Below, in pieces: positions 45,601-56,542 of a stretch of 64,000 nt of DNA. The stretch lies in assembly GCA_023375675.1 (NCBI GenBank), contig JALQBC010000030.1, positions 124,001-188,000 on the forward strand. The letters run 5' to 3'. Position 1 is the stretch's first letter. Each line of letters starts with the position of its first letter. The position numbers were made by a program, and so were the translations under genes. The notes under the pieces were generated by a model that was not told where the DNA came from, did not search any database, and was given only the letters and a program-made list of their open reading frames with translations. The DNA is from Cytospora piceicola (lineage: Eukaryota; Ascomycota; Sordariomycetes; Diaporthales; Cytosporaceae).

Positions 45601-48600
45601 AAGCCTTCGAATAGCTTATTTAAAGGCTTAATTTTTAATAGACGTATTATAACGGCCTACTTTTTAAAACCGTTAGAGATTTTAAACGTTTCGGTAATTA
45701 AAGTTACGTTTATTACTTTATTATCTATAATCTCGAGTAGTATATTTATATACTTAAGTATAGTTAAACTATCGATTTTTTTTTCTAGCTTATAAAAAAG
45801 CTTTTTATCGAAAACGACGTTATATATAGTAATTATTTAATCGATTATAAAGACTTAGATTAAGTAGATATTAAACGTTTTATAGCCTATTAAATAGCCG
45901 ATATATACCTTCGGTTATACTTTAAATAAACGTTTATTACGCTTTACTTTTCGGTTTTTAATTAAAGGATACGTTCGATATCCGTATATATATATATTCC
46001 TTTAATTAAAGCGTAGGTTTACTATAAGCTTATAAATTCGGTAAAGAGTATACTAACGGAAATATTAAACGAACTACGTTTCGAGTATTTAGTTTAAAAA
46101 CGCTTACGTTTTTCTTTAATAAGAAGATCGGTTATAAAGATATATAGCTATTGTATTTATCTATAGCTATAGCCTTTTAAACAGATTAGCCGCGGTATAT
46201 ATCTTAATCGATTTAGTAATAACCTTTTTCTTTATACGCTTACTACCTCTGTTCGGCTTATAAGTATAAGTCGGTATAAGCTTAAGTTCGATTCTTTTAT
46301 ACGTATACTACTTTATATAGTTAATACTATTATACTTAAAGATTATCGTTTTTTCGTTATTTTAACAGACTTTATAAACCGCGAGCCTATATTTAGTTTT
46401 TACTATATTTTAAAACTCTTTAAACGTAAGAAATATATTTCCTTTACTTTTCGACGAAAGTACTTTTACGTAAAGTACCTTCGAGAACTCGTTTTTAATT
46501 ATTAGTAGCTAAGATAAGCTATTTAGCTTACGTAAGAAATTAAACAGATTTTAATTAATATATTAAAATAAGCGTAGTAAACGGTTTTTAAAGACTTATC
46601 TTAATATTATATATAAGGTATACGCTATTACGTAGTACTTATATTTTATACGCTATATACTATTAATCTTTACTTTTTATATAGCTTAAACTATTACTTT
46701 TAAAGCTTTTAACTTTAAATATTTTAATCGTAGGTATTAAAAATACTTTAAATCTTCTTTAGTTAATAAAGGCTATACGCTTTTCTTTTAAGTTACTATA
46801 AGTATTATATATATAATAATACTAACGTCGCTTATCGGAATTACTATTTAGTCGTTTATATAAATAAAAAGAAGCTTATATTTAAAGAAAACTAAGTTAT
46901 AATAACGTATTAACTATTTAACTACTATATTTTTATCGAGTACTTTATACCGAAAGGTATAGTTTAATTTTATATACTATATATTAACCTGCTTTAAATA
47001 AGCTTTTAAAATAATATTAATATAAAAGCCTTTTATATATACGACGTTTTTAAAGACTAAGTTTTCTATATTAAGTCTTTAAGCTTTATTAAAAACGTTC
47101 TTAATTACTTAAGTCCTTTTAGTAGTAATCGGAAAGGTAGTAATACTAGCCTTTACTATATCTTTAAGCTCGGCTTTTTAAACCGAGTTAAAAGTAAGTA
47201 GGTTTATAATATTAACTAAGTAAGAAGTTTTATAATTATCGATTAAAGTATTATATAAAAGCTAGTAAAAAAGGGCGTAAATAGTTAAATAAATACTTTA
47301 TTTAATAAAAGTAAAGTATTTTTAGAAAAAAGTATTAATCTCTCCGAAATATATAAACTAACCTTATTCGGTTTTACTTTTACTTTTAATCTATCTTTTA
47401 TTAAAAAGCCGTCTTTTAAAAGTAAACTAACTTATTTCTTTAAGGCGTTTACGTATCTCGTTTACTTATAAAGGCGTAAACAAGCTCTTTCCGAGCCTTT
47501 AAATAAGCTTTAAAGAGCCTTTTATTATTATTTCAAGCTTAATATAATCTTTAAGTTACTATAAATACGTTTAGCTATATAAATAGAAAATTTTTAGCTT
47601 ATTATTATAAGATCTTTTTTAAAATACTTAATTTAAAAGTATAGTAAATATAACAGGTCTTTTAAAAAAGCAGTTAGCTCTTTTATAACTAAAAGTAACG
47701 AACTATATATTAAGCTACTTTAAAGTAAATATAAGACTATTTAGTTTATTATCTTTAATAAGGTTTTATATAACGTAGTTAGCTTAATTTAAAGCTATAA
47801 ATTTATTAACTACGTTAATAAAGTCTTTAGTAGTAAATACGCTATTTATATCTGCTAGGTTATATACTTAAGTATAGAGAAATACTCGATATTATTAAAC
47901 GTATTATTTAAAAAGGTTTTTTTTCTTTACTTTCGCTATTTTAAACGTTATTCGGTATTTTTTTATAGCGGTTATTCTTACGTTCGAAGGAGAAAAGGCT
48001 AGATAATCCTTTAGTACTCGGATAACTCTTTAAAACGTAATAGTGTTTTATATAACGATCTTAACTTAAATAGAAATAAGTAAACTAACGTTTATTATAT
48101 AGTTTATTTAATTTTAAACCGTAAGGTAGCGGTTTAAAACGATCGAAGTAACTATATTACTTATATTCTATTACTTTTAAAGCTAATCGAGCTTTAAAAC
48201 GGCTTTATTATAATTAGGTTTTTCCGGCTTAACTAAAGTTATATTATAAATAGCTTAATCGCTTTAGTTTTAGTTCCTAAGCTATTTAATATAGTCTATT
48301 TAAGTAGCTACTTTTTTAAAATTAAATATACTTTTAAACGTAAGTTATATAAAGATATTAGTTAAAGAGTTTAGTTAATTAAGCTTTTCGAGATCGACCT
48401 ATTTTTAAATATTATAAAGTATATAGTAGAATTTAAGCTAGAAAAACTAAGTTAAATAGCTTTTACGATCGTATAAGAATACCGAGCCTATAAAAATAGA
48501 TTTTAAGCTATTAGAAGATATAATTAAAGTAATTATTTTATAAGAAAAAAACGTTTAAACGATAAGAGAAAAGTACTCGATAGATTTTTATTAAAAAGGT

Positions 48601-48607
48601 TTAAAGA

Positions 48608-48621
48608 GCCGGGCTTATAAC
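48608..48621 (-). other. Putative primer-binding site (half initiator-tRNA type)
   Basis: Directly inside the 5' LTR the element's strand reads GTTATAAGCCC. This is one base from the complement of the anticodon arm of initiator tRNA-Met (GTTATGAGCCC), and the difference, G to A, is what RIP produces. Copia elements often prime on such a tRNA half. The tRNA sequence is from memory. Confidence 0.5.
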
Positions 48622-48771
48622 TAAAACGATTTAAAGCAAAGCATATCGAATAGAGTAACTTAACTGCTATTATACATTATTTACAATAGGCGTAGGAAGC
48701 TCCTTTATATAGACTATATCAGTAGCGAGCTCTATAATAGAGTGGGCCCAGATATGCCTAGATACGTGACA
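48622..48771 (-). repeat. Right LTR (5' LTR of the element)
   Basis: 150 bases. Read on the element's strand it begins TGTCACG. The outer part is little mutated and the inner part is A+T shifted, a mirror image of the left copy. The differences from the left LTR, about two dozen, are all C/T or G/A transitions. Confidence 0.85.
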
Positions 48772-49463
48772 GCTTGATATACGAAGCAGGCCCTTGCACC
48801 GGCCGGGTACAAGTACTACTCGCCTGGGAGGTGGGTAAGTCGGCGTTTTGTTGAAGATCAATACCTGCTTACCCTCGGGTAGGTGGTACGATTCGACGGC
48901 ACGCGGCGCAGTGTTTTTGTTTTTCAATGGCCGCACATCAAGGCAGCAGATCATTCGAACTGAACCTCGGAACGTCCTCGGGATCACTTCGAAAAAGTGG
49001 CGTTGCCTAACACAGCAATCGGGCGGTTAGGTTCTCGAACTGGCAGAATTGGCCGAAATGGCTTAAAACAAGGGGGGGTGCTATTGGCTACTAGAGTGTT
49101 TGAGGCTTATCAAGATGAAGAATCAATGATTGGGCTCCGCAATTGTCAGATCTTTAAGATCTTAGATCTGTGATCACAGAAACTCCGCGAGAATCCACTT
49201 TGCGGATTTTAATTTGTGGAATACGTCAGCAGGATGGGCAGGATGAGCCATACCCCTGTCTGAAACCAAGACAATGCTTCCCCTATAATCCGTGCTAATA
49301 TGACTAGAAATTTGAAAACTCAGGGTTGTGGACAGCGGGTAATAGTAAAACTATATATACATATACAGATGCATCTTGAGATAACTCTGACTGACAACAC
49401 TCATCTTGTTCTTAAACTACTCAATTCTTTTAGGCCGGCCCTTACCAACGTCACTCATTCACC
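48772..49463. other. Intergenic region, promoter of the lyase gene
   Basis: Normal composition resumes directly after the LTR. TATA-like sequence CTATATATACATATAC lies near 49351-49366, about 100 bases ahead of the start codon. No gene. Confidence 0.55.
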
Positions 49464-51007
49464 ATGGCTAAGTTAGCCAGCTTCTTTCTTTTCTCTCCAC
49501 TCCTCCTGAGCGGCGCACTTGCTGCCTTCGTCCACCCTGGCCTGCTCGTAGCCGACTCCGACCTCACCCGAGCAAAGACCAAGATAGAGGCAGGGCTTGA
49601 CCCCTGGCTGAGCTCCTGGTATGAACTCACCAACTCGACCTATGCCCAGGCCGACTACACCAACAACGCCGTTGCTCTCCTCTATCGGGGAGATGATGGC
49701 GTCCACACCGAGAACGACGATGCCCTCTGGCATGATGTCGCAGCTGCCTTCGCCCTCGCGCTGCGCTGGAAGATCAGTGGAAATACGACCTATGCTGATA
49801 CCGCGGCTGCTATCCTGACTGCGTGGGGAGAGACGTTGACGGGCATCGGTGTCGACAGCAGTGACATGGACAACTATCTGTTGGCTGGTTTCCAGGGCAG
49901 TCAGCTTGCGAACGCTGCAGAGCTTATGCGTGACTACCAGCCGTTTGCGGACGATGGCCTCCAGACCGTTATCAACATGATGAACAATGTGTTCTTGCCG
50001 ATGAACATAGCCTTCCTCAACCACGAGCTGTCAGCTGAACAGAATGTGCTACATTACTTTGCGAGCTGGGAGCTTGGCAACATGGCTTCCGCCATGGCAA
50101 TCGCTGTTCTGTCAGAGAACTCGACGACATGGGACTTTGTCATCGACTACGCCAAGAATGGTAGTGGAAACGGGAACATCAACCTTGCTATCTCGAACGT
50201 GGTTGAAGAGCCTGGCACGGGGGTCCTTCTGGGCCAAGGGCAAGAGTCCGGCCGTGATCAGGGTCACTCGGCCCTGGACCAGCAGATGCTGGGCCAAGTT
50301 GCCCAGCAGGCTTGGAACCAGGGAGAGGATCTCTTTTCCTACAACAACAGCCGTATTCTTCAAGGGTAAGCAAGCATCCCAACAAAATCGTGGTATGACC
50401 GCAATACTGACAACTTGGCAGCGCTGAGTATTTTGCCCGTTACAACCTTGGGCATGACGTCCCGTTCGTCAACTACACGAACAGCATTGTGTCCTTCGAC
50501 ACAGTGAGCAACTCGTCTCGAGGTTCCACCCGCCCAACTTGGGAACTACTATACAACCACTACGTCCAGATCAAGGGTTTGGAAGCCCCTTGGACCACTG
50601 AGTACCTCAACTACACAGTTGTCGGTTACGGTGGATTCGAGCCTGGTGCTGGGTCGCTCGGTGAGGGATCAGGCAATTACGACGGACTTGGCTGGGGCTC
50701 ACTGTTGTATCACATGGATGCATCTGATGTCGCTGCTTATCGCGGTGGCGGCAATAGCAGCGTGATCACCGCGTCGAGCAGTGCCTCATCAGTCGCGTCC
50801 ACTGTTCTTCCTACATCGACGTCAGCTGCGTCCACTGTTGTTCCTACGTCGACACCAGCTGCGTCCAATGTTGTTCCTACGTCGACACCAGCTGCGTCCA
50901 ATGTTGTTGTTCCTACGTCGGCATCTTCTGCCTCTGCTAGTGCCACAAAGGTAGTGTCGCCAACTAGCTGCTCCAACAAGCGCAAGCGTCACCACCGTAA
51001 GCATTAA
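49464..51007 (+). CDS. Secreted polysaccharide lyase-like protein (alginate-lyase fold)
   Basis: Exons 49464-50365 and 50422-51007, 495 residues. A signal peptide (ASFFLFSPLLLSGALA) is followed by an all-helical domain, with FVHPGLLVADSDLTRAKTKI at its start and AVALLYRGDD, AAAFALALRWKISGN and NVLHYFASWELGNMASAMAIAVL. This is the pattern of the alginate-lyase/chondroitin-AC-lyase (alpha/alpha toroid) family found in many ascomycete secretomes. It should cleave a uronic-acid-containing polymer; the exact substrate is unknown. Several NxS/T sites suit glycosylation. The C-terminus is a Ser/Thr/Val-rich linker with three imperfect 33-36-base repeats (50812-50918), then a strongly basic end (KRKRHHRKH) instead of a GPI signal, which might bind acidic wall polymers. 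Confidence 0.8.
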
Positions 51008-51398
51008 GTGTTGCGGTTCTTGAGCTGTGTGGTAATTCGGCAAGCCGGCGTTATACTTGACGCGATGAGGCCGTCTCTATTAGATTCTATGTATATAATG
51101 CGATATGAATGATAGCTGAAGAAGCAGGGCTTTCACATTTTGTGAGCCCAGATTAGAAATAACGTCCCGGACCCCTCCGTGTATTTCCGCGGGCTCCTTT
51201 GCCGGCGGGCAGAGCATGAAACCCGGTCTTATCAGTTCATTGCAAGGTCGGCCGGTGCACTCACTCGGACCTGATTTGACTTCCCGAACGTTCGCGAATT
51301 CGTCCACGGCTTTCCTGGGACAAAGGCGGAAATTCATAGGTCATTCAGGCCATTGAGTCTAAGTGCTAGAGGAATCGGTCTTGAAGATATCCGCCAGA
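51008..51398. other. Intergenic region, no gene seen
   Basis: Between the lyase and the racemase gene; no motif recognised. Confidence 0.5.
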
Positions 51399-52205
51399 AT
51401 GGCCTCCACCCTGCCCTCCGTGACCGGTACCTCCCCCCGGCCCATCTCCATCCTCCTCATCAACCCGAATTCCACACCATCCATGACCGAAGCTTGCCTG
51501 AGGAGCATTGCACAGACACTCCCCCCACACGTCACGGTCTATGGCTTCACGGCACCGGCAACAGCACCCTCTGCTATCGAAGGCCGCGCCGACGCCGTCC
51601 TGTCCGCAGCGGACTGCTTCCGTGCCTTGCTTCCCATCGTTCACGGTCCTTCACAGCCGCCCTTCGACGCTTTCTTGGTAGCTTGCTTCTCTGCACATCC
51701 GCTGATACCTATGCTCCGCGAGGAGTTCATTCAGCCGTGTATAGGCATCATGGAAGCGTCGCTGTATGCTAGTAGGATGTGTGGTGAAAGACTGAGTGTC
51801 ATTACCACGGGACAGAGGTCAAGATTCCTGCACGAGGACTCGATCAATACGACTTATGGGCTGGGTAGCTTCTCAGTGGGATGCGAGGCAGCCGACGTCT
51901 CCGTGCTCGAACTAGAAACGAAGCCCAAGGAGGAAGTCTACGGGGGCTTGACAAGTGCGGCAAAGAGGCTAGTGGACAGAGGGGCGGATTGTATCTGCTT
52001 GGGATGCGCGGGCATGACGGAGATGCAGGAGGTATGCCAGAAAGCTGTAGGTATGGAGGAAAGGGAGGTCATGGTGATCGACGGGGTGGCTGTGGGAGTC
52101 CAGTTCCTTGTAGGACTAGTGAGAGAAGGTTTGGGCACTGCAAAGAGGGGAACGTACCGCAGTGCGGCCGCGGGGAGGGAGAGAAGGGGGCAAACTTGGA
52201 TCTAG
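51399..52205 (+). CDS. Asp/Glu/hydantoin racemase family protein (Dcg1-like)
   Basis: A single exon of 268 residues from ATG 51399. The N-terminus ISILLINPNSTPSMTEAC is the hallmark of the hydantoin-racemase group. The two catalytic cysteines of the family are present in FLVACFSAHPLIPML (Cys96) and CICLGCAGMTEMQ (Cys203). Other family blocks are PCIGIMEASLYAS and VMVIDGVAVGVQFL. Such enzymes racemise 5-substituted hydantoins; the yeast relative Dcg1 is regulated with allantoin genes and has no proven reaction (from memory). The hydantoinase and D-carbamoylase genes lie on the other side of the retrotransposon, so a joint hydantoin pathway is a reasonable reading. The tail (RSAAAGRERRGQTWI) extends past the domain. 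Confidence 0.87.
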   Translation: MASTLPSVTGTSPRPISILLINPNSTPSMTEACLRSIAQTLPPHVTVYGFTAPATAPSAIEGRADAVLSAADCFRALLPIVHGPSQPPFDAFLVACFSAHPLIPMLREEFIQPCIGIMEASLYASRMCGERLSVITTGQRSRFLHEDSINTTYGLGSFSVGCEAADVSVLELETKPKEEVYGGLTSAAKRLVDRGADCICLGCAGMTEMQEVCQKAVGMEEREVMVIDGVAVGVQFLVGLVREGLGTAKRGTYRSAAAGRERRGQTWI

Positions 52206-54277
52206 TAGTGACATGAAATGCTCTCCTCTCACTACTCCATGAGGTACAGGAGAATATACGCAACAATGGGCTTATCCCCAGTACATGAAGTATATCTGGG
52301 ACCAATCCAGATAATAGGCAAACACTGCCCAAGAGGTTGGAACCCCGAGTGACCGTAATTGCTTTACTGGTCTTCTGGCATCGTCTTGCCTGAAACTTGA
52401 CGCGAGGACGTTGATCCATGGTAGGATGTCATCTCAGAGTGACAAAAGAAACTCGTCTCGCAATTATGCCGCCATGTTGCTGCACCCATCTCCTCCCAGG
52501 TTCCCGGGTCTCCAGACTCTTCTCAGCTGACCAGGTATCACTCCTTGAAGTGTCGAACCCGTAATGTCATGACGGCTCGGCTAACATGCTTCCCCGGCTC
52601 CAGCCATGCCCATCGGACTATTTCTTGGCTCTGAAATTTGCACCTATTCGGCCCGGACTTCCATACGAGACACCGAAGAGTGCGTGCGTGGGGGTCAGTC
52701 ATATTTATGGTGACCTCTCGTCCAGATATATCGATGGGGAAAAACTGGGTATCATCGCATATTTGCTCAAGACCTGGGTGGAACCACCAATCGTACCTTT
52801 CCCCTTAATGGATGGTGATGCACATGATATGATGGGCGTCTCGATTTCAGATCCACCGGCATCAGGTCAAGACTGACTGACATGTTATACAATATGCCGG
52901 GGTCTTTTCACCCGGGTCAAATGAAGCCGATGTTAGTCGTCTGGCCTGCGATCCTCAAGGCCCCGGGAAGACCAGTGGGGAGGATCTGGGGTAGGATTGG
53001 GGTGGTGGGAGATGGGATACGAAGGTGAGGTGGTCCCTCATCTCATTGGGGTTCAAGCGGCATCCTGCGAGACACCTACGTATTCATGTGTGGCCCGATT
53101 GGACTAGCCGGCGAATTCTATATCCTTCCAATTCCTTTGGGTTTCTTCCATTGGCATGAATTGTCCAAAGGACTTTCCGCGTAAGAGGCGTTGGGGAAAG
53201 GTGGCTTAGAGGACGGGTTCATGGTCGATCCAGGAGTCAGGTGTCAACATATCAACCAACAACAGGCTTCACAACTCAGATCGGTAGTTGCATCGACCTC
53301 TCGGAAGACACCTGAAAGCAGCGAATGATTCATCTGAAGCCATGCCCCGCAAAACCGGAAACTTAAAGCTCAAAGAGCACTTGACTGGTTGGCCCTAATA
53401 CTAAGCCGTGATGCAGATCTGACATGGTGCCCAGCAACCCCGCAAACCATATAACAGGAGATAGTGTAAGTTGATTGGTCGACACTCGACGTCGTAAGTA
53501 GACTGGTTCCCCGAGGGTCCCTACTGTATGTTCAGCTGCTGCAGTCGAGTCACTGTGCATATTGTCACTGATGTTGATATCCGGCAGAGTGTCACACAGG
53601 TGGAACAGGGTCATAGCATAGCGTGTCATCACATCTACAAGTTCATGTCCGCATTGAACATCAAAGAATTCCTACTTTGAAGCTCAACTTATCCCTCTAC
53701 CAATATCTCGTCCAATGTTCAAGCTGACATGAAAAAGATACTCACAAACTTTAGTCCGGTGCAACAGACTTCCCAGGAACCTGGGACCAACTGCATTTAG
53801 CGAGCTCCAGACCAAGATAGTCTACAGCTTCTCCTCTTCTCCAAAGCTTGGGGGACTGCAGATGACCACCATTGCCTCGACTTTCAATACCATCATTGGT
53901 GCCCGCAAAGTTCCAAGGAGGGGGACCTGCAACAGACATATGCCTTACCAATGTCTGACCGCATGGTCGAGTCTTGGGATGAGGATGGAAAGAGCTGCAA
54001 CAACGGACCTTTCTCGGCATCCTGACTGGAACGGTTGGGGAAGGAGAGTATTGCACCCCCATATCCTGTTGATCTTCTTAGAGACTCAAAGTCGACATCC
54101 TGTGATCATCCATGGCGCAGGGGCTTGTCGATGGTCCACCTCGCCTCTCCTCAGGTCCACACCTGAGTACATAAACCCTCTTCTGCGTCGGATCTCCTCT
54201 TCGCTCGACTTCTTCACCCTGCCAAACTTTTGGTTTACTCATATGTGAATCACGAAACTCACTAGTTAATAGCAGCC
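52206..54277. other. Intergenic region, 2 kb, no gene seen
   Basis: Only short frames, none with a domain. The last few hundred bases are the promoter and leader of the alcohol oxidase gene. Confidence 0.5.
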
Positions 54278-56542
54278 ATGGGAGAATACAACTCGAACCC
54301 GCAGTCAAGAACCCTCCCTGAGGAGTTCGACATCATTGTCTGCGGTGGTGGAAGTTGCGGATGTGTGGTAGCCGGCCGGTGAGATCCTTCTAGTCCGTAA
54401 TCCCCCGGAGGGGCATGCTACTGATGTCAATCCAGGCTGGCCAACCTAGACCACAACCTCAAGGTCCTCCTCATCGAGGCAGGAGAGAGCAACCTCAACA
54501 ACCCATGGGTGTACCGACCCGGTATCTACCCACGCAACATGAAGCTGGACTCCAAAACGGCTTCCTTTTATGAGTCCCGCCCATCCGAGTGGCTCGCAGG
54601 CCGCAAGGCCGTCGTTCCCTGTGCTCACATCCTCGGCGGGGGCTCTTCGATCAACTTCATGATGTACACCCGGGCCTCGGCCTCAGACTACGACGACTTC
54701 CAGTCCAAGGGCTGGACGACCAAGGACCTCCTCCCGCTCATGAAGAAACACGAGACGTACCAGCGCGCAGGTCACAACAGGGACATCCATGGATACGAAG
54801 GCCCTATCAAGGTCTCGTTCGGGAACTACACCTACCCCATCAAGGACGACTTCCTCCGAGCCGCGGAGTCCCAGGGAATCCCCGTCGTCGATGACCTGCA
54901 GGATCTTGTCACGGGACACGGTGCTGAGCATTGGTTGAAATGGATTAATCGTGACACTGGTCGTCGGAGTGACAGTGCCCATGCCTACGTCCACTCGACG
55001 CGGGCCGTCCATTCCAACTTGTACCTCGCCTGCAACACCAAGGTTGACAAAGTCATCATTGAGAACGGTCGGGCCGTGGGAGTAAAGACAGTGCCTACTA
55101 AGCCGTTTGCCGGCCAGCCACAAAGCCGGACATTCCGGGCCCGAAAGCAGATTATTGTGTCTGGTGGCACCCTCTCTTCTCCTCTTATTCTGCAGCGGTC
55201 TGGTATTGGTGACCCAAAGAAGCTCGAAGCAGTGGGTGTGAAGCCTATTGTTGACCTCCCGGGCGTTGGTCTCAACTTCCAGGACCACTATCTCACCTTT
55301 TCTGTCTTCCGTGCGAAGCCGGATACGGAGAGCTTCGACGACTTTATTCGCGGTGATCCTGAGGTCCAGAGAAGTGAGTTCAGCCTAGACGTATTTCAGA
55401 CACAGTGGTAAAACTAACACACTCCTCACACATAGGGGTCTATGATGAATGGAACCTCAAGGGCACCGGTCCCCTGGCCACCAACGGCATCGAAGCCGGT
55501 GTCAAGATCCGGCCCACGGCTGACGAGCTCAAGGAGTTTGAGGCCTGGCCAACGCCCCATTTCAAAGACGGGTGGAAGTCCTACTTCGAGAACAAGCCCG
55601 ACAAGCCCGTCATGCACTACAGTGTCATAAGTGGGTGGTTTGGTGACCACATGCTCATGCCGCCTGGAAATTTCTTTACAATGTTCCACTTCCTCGAATA
55701 CCCATTCTCTCGTGGCTCAACCCACATCAAGAGCCCTGACCCTTATGCAAGCCCTGATTTCGACACTGGGTTCATGAATGATGAGAGGGACATGGTGCCC
55801 ATGGTGTGGGGATACATCAAGTCGCGTGAGACGGCTCGTCGCATGGATGCTTACGCTGGTGAGGTTGAGGCTATGGTAAGTACAATGATATCCTTTGCGG
55901 AAGTTCCAGGTCTGTAAAGCGACTAACGACAAGGGTAGCACCCCTTCTTCTCCTACGACTCTCCCGCCCGTGCTCATGACATGGACCTCTTGACTACCAA
56001 GGCCTACGCCTTGCCTGGTAATCACTCGGCAGGTATCGGTCACGGTAGCTGGTCCAGCCCACTCACCAAGGCGGAAAAGCAGCCCGCGGCTCATGTCCTG
56101 AACAGCCATGCTAAGGAGATCCGCGATGATCTCCAGTATAACTCTAAGGATATCGAGGCCGTCGAGGAATGGGTCAAACGCCACGTTGAGAGTACTTGGC
56201 ACAGCTTGGGAACCTGCTCTATGGCCCCGAAGGAGGGCAATAGCATCGTCAAGCACGGTGTTCTTGATGAACGTCTGAATGTCCATGGTGTCGAGGGGCT
56301 CAAGGTTGCGGATCTGTCGATCTGTCCTGATAATGTGGGATGGTACGTCTTGGCCCAACCATGCTGAGCTGGCCATATCATACTAACATGTTCACAGTAA
56401 CACGTACTCGACGGCTCTTCTCATCGGTGAGAAGTGTGCTGTCCTCGTTGCTGAGGACCTGGAGTACTCTGGATCTGCTCTCGATATGAAAGTCCCGGAG
56501 TATCACGCCCCTGGTGAACTGAAGCTGCCGCTTCGCCTGTAA
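54278..56542 (+). CDS. Alcohol (methanol) oxidase, GMC flavoprotein, peroxisomal type
   Basis: Exons 54278-54378, 54436-55373, 55436-55875, 55939-56342 and 56398-56542, 675 residues. It oxidises short primary alcohols, methanol in the best known members, with O2 to aldehyde and H2O2. FAD fold: FDIIVCGGGSCGCVVAGRLA (Gly-rich loop at residues 23-28); GMC signatures in AHILGGGSSINFMMYTR and GTLSSPLILQRSGIG; catalytic His581 in TWHSLGTCS and Asn629 in GCNTYSTALLIG. Stretches such as NNPWVYRPGIYPRNMKLDSKTASFY follow the methylotrophic-yeast alcohol oxidases almost word for word, and the length fits (about 663). The C-terminus LPLRL could be a weak PTS1-like end. The whole frame is clean across five exons, so it should be active. 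Confidence 0.93.

Larger units (their letters stand above)
42188..48771 (-). mobile_element. Complete but RIP-destroyed Ty1/Copia LTR retrotransposon
   Basis: 6584 bases between two 150-bp direct repeats, flanked by GCTTG on both sides (42183-42187 and 48772-48776). The interior is extremely A+T rich, dominated by TA, without any long open frame: the mark of repeat-induced point mutation. Decayed reverse-transcriptase blocks are still readable on the minus strand. IKTAF near 44820-44836 corresponds to the Copia KTAFLNG block, followed by a YIYI...R segment. YINDYLII at about 44405-44433 corresponds to the YVDD catalytic box with Asp changed to Asn, as C-to-T/G-to-A mutation would do. Their order fits an element transcribed from right to left, with gag/protease/integrase in 45-48.5 kb. 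No product can be made. Confidence 0.88.

Noticed and set aside
42188..48771. A+T-rich block as a centromere fragment or mitochondrial insertion
   Set aside because: Two gap-free 150-bp direct repeats, a 5-bp target duplication and readable Copia reverse-transcriptase blocks on the minus strand explain it as a mutated LTR retrotransposon.
48670..48987. Open frame of 105 codons on the minus strand across the LTR border
   Set aside because: It crosses the transposon edge and has no domain; it is a chance frame.
52586..52876. 96-codon open frame upstream of the alcohol oxidase
   Set aside because: No recognisable protein features and no supporting context.
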